DNA from: Betaproteobacteria bacterium RIFCSPLOWO2_02_FULL_62_17
GTDB lineage: Bacteria > Pseudomonadota > Gammaproteobacteria > Burkholderiales > SG8-39
Length of the DNA stretch: 7,947 bases
Assembly: GCA_001770355.1 (NCBI GenBank)
Contig: MEQV01000170.1
Span: 1-7,947, forward strand
Direction of reading: 5' to 3'
The position numbers were made by a program, and so were the translations under genes. A model generated the notes under the pieces. That model was given only the letters and a program-made list of their open reading frames with translations, searched no databases and had not been told where the DNA came from. Below, piece by piece: positions 1-6,427 of the stretch; position 1 is the first letter of the stretch; each line of letters opens with the position of its first letter.

Positions 1-48
1 CTCTTCTTCTTGCGTGACCTGCTTGAACAAATCCAGCAGTGCTTTCAT
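1..48 (-). CDS. rpoC: RNA polymerase beta' subunit, N-terminal 16 codons only (partial)
   Basis: Reading the minus strand from the ATG at 48-46 gives MKALLDLFKQVTQEEE, the typical start of proteobacterial RpoC, and the frame stays open to the window edge. RpoC is the beta' subunit of RNA polymerase, which carries the catalytic aspartates that bind Mg2+; none of that part is visible here. A GGAG ribosome binding site at 58-55 lies 6 bases before the ATG. The gene follows rpoB after 59 bases (49-107). That spacer is T-rich on the sense strand but I see no stem before the T-runs, so it is not a terminator, and rpoB and rpoC should be cotranscribed as usual. The identity rests on only 16 residues plus position, but both agree. 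Confidence 0.95.
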   Translation of the reverse strand, partial: MKALLDLFKQVTQEEE

Positions 49-107
49 TTGTCACTCCAATCTGGCATGGACCGAAACAAAATCCAAAAAACGAAAACCT
101 GTCTTGC

Positions 108-3100
108 CTAAAATCGCTCGAGATCGATATCGATGCCGAGCGAACGAATTTCCTTAACGAGCACGTTGAACGACTCCGGCATGCCAGCGTCGATCTTATG
201 ATCGCCCTTGACGATGCTCTCGTAGACTTTGGTGCGTCCCGCGATATCGTCGGATTTGACCGTAAGCATCTCCTGAAGGGTGTAGGCGGCGCCATAAGCC
301 TCCAGCGCCCACACCTCCATTTCGCCGAAACGCTGACCGCCGAACTGCGCCTTGCCGCCAAGAGGCTGCTGGGTGACCAGGCTGTAGGGGCCTGTGGAGC
401 GCGCGTGCATCTTGTCATCGACGAGATGGTGGAGCTTGAGGACGTGCATGAATCCTACTGTTACCGGGCGATCGAATGCATCGCCGGTGCGTCCGTCGTG
501 CAAGGTCACCTGGCCAGAGCGCGGCAAGCCGGCCAGACCCAGCATTTCCTTGATCTCGTCCTCAGACGCCCCATCGAACACCGGCGTGGCAAAGGGGACG
601 CCCCCGCGCAAATTGCCGGAAAGTTCAAGTATTTCGTCATCCGACAGCGACTCAAGGTCTTCCGCCTTGCCGTTGCTGTTGTAGACCTGGGTGAGAAAGC
701 TCCTCATTTCAGCAGCCTTGGTGCTTGCCTCCAGCATTTTTCCAATCTTGATCCCAAGCCCCTTTGCCGCCCACCCAAGATGGGTTTCCAGAATCTGCCC
801 GACGTTCATACGCGATGGCACGCCCAGGGGATTAAGCACGACATCCACAGGCGTGCCATCGGCCATGTAAGGCATGTCCTCGATGGGAACAATCTTGCTG
901 ACAACGCCCTTGTTGCCATGTCGTCCCGCCATCTTGTCGCCGGGCTGGAGCCTGCGCTTTACGGCGACATAGGCCTTGACCATTTTCTGCACACCGGGCG
1001 GCAATTCATCGCCTTGCGTCAGCTTCTTCTTCTTGGATTCAAAAGCCTTGTCGAATTCGTCCCGCATACGGGACAAACTATCCTTCAAACTTTCGAGTTG
1101 AGCCGCCGCGTCGTCCGATGCGAGCCGAATATCGAACCAATGATAGCGTTCATTCGAATCGAGGTAACTCTTGACGATCTTGGTGCCCTTGGGAAGTTTC
1201 TTGGGGCCTCCGTTGGCCGTCTTGCCGAGGAGCAGCTTTTCGATCCGGTCAAAGGTATCGTTCTCCACGATGCGCATCTGATCGGCGAGGTCCTTCTTGT
1301 ACCGCTTGAGTTCCTCGTCAATGATCTGCTGGGCGCGCATGTCCCGATCAATGCCTTCGCGGGTGAATACCTGAACGTCAATCACCGTCCCCGAGATGCC
1401 CGATGGCACGCGCAGACTAGTGTCCTTCACATCCGAAGCCTTCTCGCCGAAGATGGCCCGCAGGAGTTTTTCTTCCGGCGTCAGTTGCGTCTCGCCCTTG
1501 GGCGTCACTTTTCCGACGAGCACATCACCGGCCTCGACTTCAGCGCCAATGTAGACAATGCCGGATTCGTCCAGACGCGCCAGTTGCGCTTCGGAAAGGT
1601 TGGAAATATCCCGGGTGATTTCCTCTGGTCCGAGCTTGGTATCGCGCGCGACCACGGTCAATTCCTCGATATGTATCGAGGTATAGCGGTCATCGGCGAC
1701 CACGCGCTCCGAGATCAGGATGGAATCCTCGAAGTTGTATCCGTTCCAGGGCATGAACGCGACCAGCATATTCTGGCCCAACGCAAGTTCCCCGATGTCC
1801 GTGGAGGCGCCGTCCGCGACCACATCGCCCTTGGAAAGTTTTTCCCCGACTCGAACCAGCGGCCGCTGGTTGATATTGGTGTTCTGATTGGAACGTGTGT
1901 ACTTCACCAGGTTATAGATGTCCACGCCGACTTCACCCGGAACCGTTTCCTCGTCGTTGACACGAACCACTATGCGGCTCGCGTCCACATAGTCGACTAT
2001 GCCGCCTCGCAAGGCCTGGACCGCCGTTCCGGAATCGACCGCTACTGTGCGCTCGATCCCGGTGCCCACCAATGCTTTCTCGGGACGAAGGCAGGGTACC
2101 GCCTGCCGCTGCATGTTGGAACCCATCAGCGCGCGGTTGGCGTCATCATGCTCAAGGAACGGAATCAATGACGCCGCCACCGAAACAATCTGAGCCGGCG
2201 CGACATCCATGTACTGCACGCGATCCGATGTGGCCAGCATGAATTCGTTATGGCTGCGGCAGGAGACCAGTCCGTCCTCAAGCCGTCCGCTCTTGTCCAG
2301 TTGCGCATTCGCCTGCGCGATAACGAAATTCGCCTCTTCGATCGCCGAGAGGAAATCGATATCGTTGGTTACCTTGCCGTTGGACACCTTGCGATAGGGC
2401 GTTTCAAGGAAACCATAATCATTGGTGCGGGCGAAAAGGGCCAGCGAGTTGATCAAACCGATGTTCGGACCTTCAGGCGTTTCGATCGGGCACACCCGGC
2501 CATAGTGGGTCGGATGGACGTCGCGGACCTCAAAACCCGCCCTCTCCCGTGTCAAACCGCCCGGTCCGAGCGTCGATACTCTGCGCTTGTGCGTGATTTC
2601 CGAAAGCGGATTGGTTTGATCCATGAACTGCGAGAGTTGGCTGGAGCCGAAGAATTCCTTTATCGCCGCCGAAATGGGTTTGGCATTGATCAGATCGTGC
2701 GGCATCAGATTGTCGGATTCAGCCTGCGACAACCTTTCCCTCACTGCGCGCTCCACGCGCACCAGGCCCGCGCGGAACTGGTTTTCCGCCAGCTCGCCAA
2801 CCGAGCGTACGCGACGATTGCCAAGATGATCGATGTCATCGATCTCGCCGCGGCCGTTGCGAAGCTCCACCAGGATGCCGACGACCGCAAGAATGTCATC
2901 GCTAGACAGGGTGCTCGCGCCCTGCGAGTCTTTGGGTCCGACACGCTTGTAGAAATTCTTCAACCATGGCGGTGCCTTGTCGTCCAGCCGCTCCGGATAC
3001 GCGCGACGGTTGAACTTCATGCGCCCGACGGTTGACAGGTCGTAGCGGTCCTCCGAATAGAAAAGCCCGTTGAACAGGGTTTCCACTGAGTCTTCGGTAG

Positions 3101-4250
3101 GCGGTTCGCCGGGCCGCATCATCCTGTAGATAGCGACGCGCGCGGCGCTTTGATCGGCGGCTTCGTCGATTCGCAGAGTTTGCGAAATATAGCTGCCTTG
3201 ATCCAGATCATTGGTATACAGCGTCTTGAAAGAACCGATCTTGGCCGAACGCAGCTTGGTCAGAAGCTCTTCGGTAATCTCATCGTTGGCCTTGACCAGA
3301 ATCTCTCCGGTGGAGGTGTCAACTATGTCATGCGCAATCGCACGACCCATCATGAAATCTTCGGGAACATCGATGCGCTTCAGACCGGCAGCTTCCATGT
3401 CCCGGATATGCCTGACCGTGATGCGCTTATCCTTCTGGACAATCACCTTGCCTGACTTGTCGACAATGTCGAAACCGGCGACCTCGCCGCGCAAGCGTTC
3501 AGGAACCAACTCGTACTGAACGCCGGCATCGCTGAGGTGGAATGTCTCAAAGTCGTAAAAAGCGGTAAGTATCTGCTCATGCGTCATGCCAATCGACTTG
3601 AGCAGGATGGTGACGGGCATCTTGCGGCGCCTGTCGACGCGGAAATACAGAAAATCCTTGGGATCAAATTCGAAATCGAGCCAGGAGCCGCGGTAGGGAA
3701 TGATGCGCGCGGAAAACAGCAGCTTGCCGGAGGAATGCGTCTTGCCACGATCGTGCTCGAAGAAAACACCGGGAGAACGGTGAAGCTGGGAAACGATCAC
3801 GCGCTCGGTGCCGTTGATGACAAATGATCCCGTCGTGGTCATGAGCGGGATCTCGCCCATGTAGACCTCCTGCTCCTTAACCTCCTTGATGGTAGGCTTG
3901 GACGCCTCCTTGTCCATGATGGTGAGGCGAACCTTGGCGCGCAATGGGCTGGCGAACGTCAATCCACGCTGCTGGCATTCCTTGACATCAAAGGGCGGCT
4001 CCCCCAGGACATAGGAAACAAAATCGAGCCTCGCATTCCCGGAATGCGACGAGATCGGAAATATGGATCCGAATGCGGCCTGCAATCCCTGCGCCTTGCG
4101 CTGGTCCGGATGCACCGACGCCTGAAGAAACGAGGCAAAGGACTCAAGCTGGGTAGCGAGCAGAAACGGTATATTTAAAACGCCGGCCCGCTTGGCAAAG
4201 CTTTTGCGGATACGTTTTTTCTCGGTCGAAGTATAGGCGACTGCGCTCAT
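108..4250 (-). CDS. rpoB: DNA-directed RNA polymerase beta subunit
   Basis: Beta subunit of the RNA polymerase core, forming one side of the active-site cleft together with beta'. The product is 1380 residues, against 1342 in E. coli. Visible landmarks: N-terminal EKKRIRKSFAKR (about 10-21), the rifampicin-binding region at about 535-570 (GSSQLSQFMDQTNPLSEITH followed by KRRVSTLGPGG), PIETPEGPNIGLI just after it, the NGYNFEDSILISERV loop with Glu841/Asp842 (E. coli 813/814), the lysines of GDKMAGRHGNKG at 1106 and 1114 (E. coli 1065/1073), and the C-terminal LVKEIRSLGIDIDLERF. The start ATG is preceded by GGAG at 4259-4256 with 5-base spacing. Relative to my memory of E. coli, about 20 extra residues lie at 417-447 and about 10 more lie between the FEDS loop and the 1106 lysine. 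Rifampicin contacts look wild type except Thr560 in place of the Ala532-equivalent. The frame is intact throughout. Confidence 0.99.
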   Translation of the reverse strand: MSAVAYTSTEKKRIRKSFAKRAGVLNIPFLLATQLESFASFLQASVHPDQRKAQGLQAAFGSIFPISSHSGNARLDFVSYVLGEPPFDVKECQQRGLTFASPLRAKVRLTIMDKEASKPTIKEVKEQEVYMGEIPLMTTTGSFVINGTERVIVSQLHRSPGVFFEHDRGKTHSSGKLLFSARIIPYRGSWLDFEFDPKDFLYFRVDRRRKMPVTILLKSIGMTHEQILTAFYDFETFHLSDAGVQYELVPERLRGEVAGFDIVDKSGKVIVQKDKRITVRHIRDMEAAGLKRIDVPEDFMMGRAIAHDIVDTSTGEILVKANDEITEELLTKLRSAKIGSFKTLYTNDLDQGSYISQTLRIDEAADQSAARVAIYRMMRPGEPPTEDSVETLFNGLFYSEDRYDLSTVGRMKFNRRAYPERLDDKAPPWLKNFYKRVGPKDSQGASTLSSDDILAVVGILVELRNGRGEIDDIDHLGNRRVRSVGELAENQFRAGLVRVERAVRERLSQAESDNLMPHDLINAKPISAAIKEFFGSSQLSQFMDQTNPLSEITHKRRVSTLGPGGLTRERAGFEVRDVHPTHYGRVCPIETPEGPNIGLINSLALFARTNDYGFLETPYRKVSNGKVTNDIDFLSAIEEANFVIAQANAQLDKSGRLEDGLVSCRSHNEFMLATSDRVQYMDVAPAQIVSVAASLIPFLEHDDANRALMGSNMQRQAVPCLRPEKALVGTGIERTVAVDSGTAVQALRGGIVDYVDASRIVVRVNDEETVPGEVGVDIYNLVKYTRSNQNTNINQRPLVRVGEKLSKGDVVADGASTDIGELALGQNMLVAFMPWNGYNFEDSILISERVVADDRYTSIHIEELTVVARDTKLGPEEITRDISNLSEAQLARLDESGIVYIGAEVEAGDVLVGKVTPKGETQLTPEEKLLRAIFGEKASDVKDTSLRVPSGISGTVIDVQVFTREGIDRDMRAQQIIDEELKRYKKDLADQMRIVENDTFDRIEKLLLGKTANGGPKKLPKGTKIVKSYLDSNERYHWFDIRLASDDAAAQLESLKDSLSRMRDEFDKAFESKKKKLTQGDELPPGVQKMVKAYVAVKRRLQPGDKMAGRHGNKGVVSKIVPIEDMPYMADGTPVDVVLNPLGVPSRMNVGQILETHLGWAAKGLGIKIGKMLEASTKAAEMRSFLTQVYNSNGKAEDLESLSDDEILELSGNLRGGVPFATPVFDGASEDEIKEMLGLAGLPRSGQVTLHDGRTGDAFDRPVTVGFMHVLKLHHLVDDKMHARSTGPYSLVTQQPLGGKAQFGGQRFGEMEVWALEAYGAAYTLQEMLTVKSDDIAGRTKVYESIVKGDHKIDAGMPESFNVLVKEIRSLGIDIDLERF

Positions 4251-4285
4251 GGAAACTCCATGTCAGAAGCAAAAGAACAGATGAC

Positions 4286-4309
4286 AAAAACCGGCAAAGT
4301 TAACGCCGG
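4286..4309 (-). terminator. Weak intrinsic terminator-like stem with T-tract, rplL-rpoB spacer
   Basis: On the minus strand CCGGC (4309-4305) pairs with GCCGG (4295-4291), extendable by one G-U pair to a 7-base loop, and is followed at once by TTTTT (4290-4286). This is the shape of a small Rho-independent terminator. It sits 36 bases before the rpoB start, inside an operon where rpoB must still be transcribed, so if active it would be a partial attenuator, as known between rplL and rpoB in E. coli. The stem is short, so strong termination is unlikely. Its function is inferred from shape and place only. Confidence 0.4.
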
Positions 4310-4342
4310 ATACTCTCATCTGGCCGTCAGTTCATAGGTGAA

Positions 4343-4375
4343 GATCCGGCCGGAGGCAATACCTTCGGCCGGATC
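4343..4375 (-). promoter_or_regulatory. Strong hairpin in rplL-rpoB spacer (attenuator or RNase III-type processing candidate)
   Basis: A perfect 10-base inverted repeat, GATCCGGCCG at 4375-4366 and CGGCCGGATC at 4352-4343 as read on the minus strand, continues after one A/C mismatch with AGG/CCT around the 5-base loop TATTG. It begins 13 bases after the rplL stop. No T-run follows on either strand, so it is not a classical terminator. In E. coli the same spacer holds an attenuator and an RNase III cleavage site that set the lower output of rpoBC relative to the stalk proteins. This stem is a natural candidate for either role; the structure is seen, the role is inferred. Confidence 0.5.
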
Positions 4376-4388
4376 ATTCTTGCAACCC

Positions 4389-4769
4389 TTACTTGATCTC
4401 TGCCTTTGCGCCGGCGTCGATCAACTTTTTCAAAACCGCGTCGGCGTCCGCCTTGCTAACGCCTTCCTTCACCGGCTTGGGCGCGCCGTCCACCAGATCC
4501 TTGGCTTCCTTCAACCCCAATCCTGTGACTTCGCGAACCGCCTTGATGACATTAACCTTGCTGTCGCCACATGCGGTAAGCACGACAGCGAACTCGGTCT
4601 GCTCTTCCGCTGCAGCGGCGGCGCCGCCACCGGCTGGGGCGGCAACCGCAACCGCGGCGGCAGCGGCGGACACACCGAATTTCTCTTCCATGTCCTTGAT
4701 GAGTTGCGAGAGTTCCAGGACGGTCATATTTGCGATTGCGTCCATGATTTCTGCTTTTGCTACAGCCAT
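4389..4769 (-). CDS. rplL: 50S ribosomal protein L7/L12
   Basis: L7/L12 forms the flexible multi-copy stalk of the large subunit, recruits translational GTPases (EF-Tu, EF-G, IF2) and stimulates their GTP hydrolysis. The 126-residue product shows the N-terminal dimerisation domain (about 1-35, ending EEKFGVS), an Ala/Gly-rich hinge (35-54, AAAAAVAVAAPAGGGAAAAA) and the globular C-terminal domain (about 57-126) with the factor-binding stretch KVNVIKAVREVTGLGLKEAK and the ending GAKAEIK. The length is normal. A good ribosome binding site, AGGAG at 4781-4777, lies 7 bases before the ATG. It follows rplJ by 47 bases with no structure visible between them, which fits coordinated translation of L10 and L12. 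Oddity: Cys67 in LTACGDSK, where families I remember have an Ala-Gly wording and no cysteine. Confidence 0.99.
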   Translation of the reverse strand: MAVAKAEIMDAIANMTVLELSQLIKDMEEKFGVSAAAAAVAVAAPAGGGAAAAAEEQTEFAVVLTACGDSKVNVIKAVREVTGLGLKEAKDLVDGAPKPVKEGVSKADADAVLKKLIDAGAKAEIK

Positions 4770-4816
4770 TTCATTTCTCCTGAATCGAATTAGTTCAATA
4801 GTGGGTTGGCTAATGG

Positions 4817-5350
4817 TTATTGCGCGCCCGCGCCCTGCTTCTGGTCCCGCACGGCCGCGAGCGTACGCACAAAGCGCGAGGGGATCTCGTTCAAAGTACG
4901 CACAAACTGCGCGATCGGTGCCTGCATGGTGCCCAGCAATCTGGCGAGCAGTTCTTCTCGAGAAGGCATGGACGCCAGAGCTTTCACCTCGTTGGCGGTA
5001 ATCACCGCGTTGGGCATGGCTCCAGCTCGAATGACCAGCTTATCGTTTGCCTTTGCGAACTCGTTGAGCACTTTGGCGGTTGCCACGGGGTCGGGCGAAA
5101 TACCGTAGATCAGCGGTCCGGTCAACTTCTCCGACAACTTCTCAAACGGGGTTCCGCTTACCGCGCGCCGCGCCAAGGTGTTCTTGAGTACGCGCAGATA
5201 CACACCCGATTTTCTCGCCTCGCGACGTAAATCGGTCATGTTCCCAACCCCCAGACCACGATACTCGGCGACGACGATTGCCTGCGCCTTCGCAACGTGC
5301 GCGGAGATCTCGGCAACCACAGCCTTTTTCTGCTCCAGACTGAGACTCAA
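4817..5350 (-). CDS. rplJ: 50S ribosomal protein L10 (TTG start)
   Basis: L10 anchors the L7/L12 dimers to 23S rRNA at the base of the stalk, and the L10-L12 complex also represses its own mRNA. The 177-residue product has the RNA-binding N-terminal domain, with VVAEYRGLGVGNMTDLR (27-42), VYLRVLKNTLARRAV (50-64) and GPLIYGIS (78-85), and a C-terminal helix (about 133-172) that carries the L12 docking sites. The start is TTG at 5350-5348: an in-frame TAG lies two codons upstream (5356-5354), the first in-frame ATG is codon 38, and GGAGG sits 6 bases before the TTG. The resulting N-terminus, (M)SLSLEQKKAVVAEI, matches betaproteobacterial L10. The C-terminus contains FVRTL twice, 11 residues apart. 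Translation is expected to be controlled by the structured leader upstream. Confidence 0.98.
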   Translation of the reverse strand: MSLSLEQKKAVVAEISAHVAKAQAIVVAEYRGLGVGNMTDLRREARKSGVYLRVLKNTLARRAVSGTPFEKLSEKLTGPLIYGISPDPVATAKVLNEFAKANDKLVIRAGAMPNAVITANEVKALASMPSREELLARLLGTMQAPIAQFVRTLNEIPSRFVRTLAAVRDQKQGAGAQ

Positions 5351-5356
5351 GGTCTA

Positions 5357-5361
5357 CCTCC
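5357..5361 (-). promoter_or_regulatory. Ribosome binding site that fixes the rplJ TTG start
   Basis: The minus strand reads TGGAGG at 5362-5357, then 6 bases, then TTG at 5350. This near-perfect Shine-Dalgarno sequence at ideal spacing, with an in-frame stop between it and the start codon, leaves TTG as the only credible initiation codon. The ATG at 5363 is in a different frame and overlaps the site itself. Confidence 0.85.
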
Positions 5362-5489
5362 ATTCATAGCAAATCTGAAGACGCCTGCCGGTTACGATTC
5401 ACAGCAATCGCACCAACTCTTGCCCCCTTCTTCGCTTTTAGGTACTGCAATAAAACGGCGACCTTGCAATTCAGGAAAATCCTTCATTT

Positions 5490-5618
5490 CGGGCACGCCA
5501 TCTGCGTAGGACTGCGGACCGGCCATCGGATGCCGCGAGCTTGACCACTGCCGCTCGCTATACCTGCGTCCAAACCGCTCGATTAAACCTTTCGGTTCCT
5601 ACGGTCTTTGATAACCCG
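5490..5618 (-). promoter_or_regulatory. L10 leader: L10-L12 autoregulatory mRNA element
   Basis: The transcript between rplA and rplJ holds the hallmarks of the proteobacterial L10 leader. Read on the minus strand: an outer stem CGGG (5618-5615) with CCCG (5493-5490); an asymmetric, purine-rich internal loop of the kink-turn type (TTATCAAAGAC opposite CAGATGGCGTG); and an inner stem CGTAGG (5603-5598) with CCTACG (5510-5505). The junction enclosed by this stem contains a small AACC-GAAA-GGTT hairpin (5597-5586) and a GCGAGC/GCTCGC hairpin (5558-5535). The wording CAAAGACCGTAGG...TTTAATC...CCTACGCAGA recalls the E. coli leader that L10-(L12)4 binds to block rplJ translation. The element ends about 140 bases before the TTG start. 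Stems were found by eye. Confidence 0.8.
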
Positions 5619-5667
5619 CCAGCCTGGCCAAAAATAAATGGTCTCGCCGACGGCCCAAAGCCAAACA

Positions 5668-5710
5668 CCCTGGACAAACTGCCGTTAATACCGGCCTGCT
5701 TCGTCCAAGG
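5668..5710 (-). other. Extended stem-loop just after the rplA stop
   Basis: On the minus strand CCTTGGAC (5710-5703) can pair along its whole length (one G-U) with GTCCAGGG (5675-5668), and inside it GCCG (5695-5692) pairs with CGGC (5684-5681). It begins 6 bases after the rplA TGA. The following bases, TGTTTGGCTTTGGG, are not a proper T-tract, so termination is doubtful. It may protect the 3' end of a rplKA transcript or mark a processing site. Between it and the L10 leader (5619-5667) an AT-rich patch, ATTTATTTTT, could hold a -10 box, but I find no convincing -35 partner, so I do not call a rplJ promoter. Confidence 0.35.
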
Positions 5711-5716
5711 AAAATC

Positions 5717-6427
5717 TCATTGCTGTTGCGACGCGCCCGTCAACGAACCCACGTCCACGCGAACCCCCGGGCCCATCGTGCTCGAAACCGATAGTTTTCT
5801 CAGGTAAATACCCTTTGAACTGCTGGGCTTCGACTTGTTGAGTGCTTCAACCAGCGCGGTCAGGTTATGGCTCAACTGCTCGGGCGTGAACGACGCACGG
5901 CCGATGGTGCATTGCACGACACCGGCTTTGTCGGCCCGATACTGAACCTGCCCGGCCTTGGCGTTCCTTACAGCTCCCGCAACGTCCTGCGCGACAGTCC
6001 CGACTTTGGGATTTGGCATCAAACCGCGGGGGCCGAGGATCTGACCGAGCTGTCCGACCACGCGCATGGCGTCGGGGCTGGCGATCACCACGTCGAAATC
6101 GAGCTTGCCTCCCTTGATCGATTCGGCGAGATCATCCATACCGACAATATCCGCGCCTGCCGCCTTGGCAGCCTCGGCGCGTTCGCCCTGCGCGAACACC
6201 GCGACACGTACCGTCTTGCCGGTGCCGGCCGGCAGAACCACCGACCCGCGGACCGTCTGGTCGGACTTCTTTGCGTCGATCCCCAGATTGACCGCGACAT
6301 CGATTGACTCGTCAAACTTGGCTGTCGCGGCTTTCTTGACAATATTCAGCGCATCGGCGACCGGGTAAAACTTGTTCTGCTGAACAAGCGAATCCCAAGT
6401 CTTGGCGCGTTTGCTTGCGTTGCTCAT
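5717..6427 (-). CDS. rplA: 50S ribosomal protein L1
   Basis: L1 binds helices 76-78 of 23S rRNA, forms the mobile L1 stalk that moves deacylated tRNA out of the E site, and in many bacteria represses translation of its own rplK-rplA mRNA. The product is 236 residues (E. coli 234) and contains the family signature GPRGLMPNPK at 132-141, followed by VGTVAQDVAGAVRNAKAGQ, plus the N-terminal KFDESIDVAVNLGID (37-51) and VRGSVVLPAGTGK (59-71) segments. The ATG (6427-6425) overlaps the rplK stop as ATGA, and GGAGG at 6439-6435 gives a strong ribosome binding site with 7-base spacing inside the end of rplK, so the two genes are translationally coupled. The C-terminal tail, GASQQQ, is slightly longer than usual and probably disordered. 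Confidence 0.99.
   Translation of the reverse strand: MSNASKRAKTWDSLVQQNKFYPVADALNIVKKAATAKFDESIDVAVNLGIDAKKSDQTVRGSVVLPAGTGKTVRVAVFAQGERAEAAKAAGADIVGMDDLAESIKGGKLDFDVVIASPDAMRVVGQLGQILGPRGLMPNPKVGTVAQDVAGAVRNAKAGQVQYRADKAGVVQCTIGRASFTPEQLSHNLTALVEALNKSKPSSSKGIYLRKLSVSSTMGPGVRVDVGSLTGASQQQ

Noticed and set aside
49..107. T-rich rpoB-rpoC spacer as a terminator
   Set aside because: The sense strand has T-runs but no stem precedes them, and rpoC must be transcribed through it.
39..2171. 710-codon open frame on the plus strand
   Set aside because: It lies almost wholly antisense to rpoB, whose protein is unmistakable. The frame is a by-product of GC-rich codon use in rpoB; the translation shows no recognisable domain.
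2250..3035. 261-codon open frame on the plus strand
   Set aside because: Also antisense to rpoB, with composition rich in Arg, His and Leu as expected for a shadow frame and no family resemblance.
4393..5001. 202-codon plus-strand frame across rplL and rplJ
   Set aside because: It overlaps two certain ribosomal protein genes in antisense; its Ala/Pro runs mirror the L7/L12 hinge.
5297..5509. 70-codon plus-strand frame in the rplA-rplJ spacer
   Set aside because: It overlaps the 5' end of rplJ and the structured leader in antisense, and no ribosome binding site or familiar protein is seen.
5619..5667. Possible promoter for rplJ with a TATTTT -10 box
   Set aside because: No acceptable -35 hexamer at 16-18 bases; the best match is only three of six bases, too weak to annotate.
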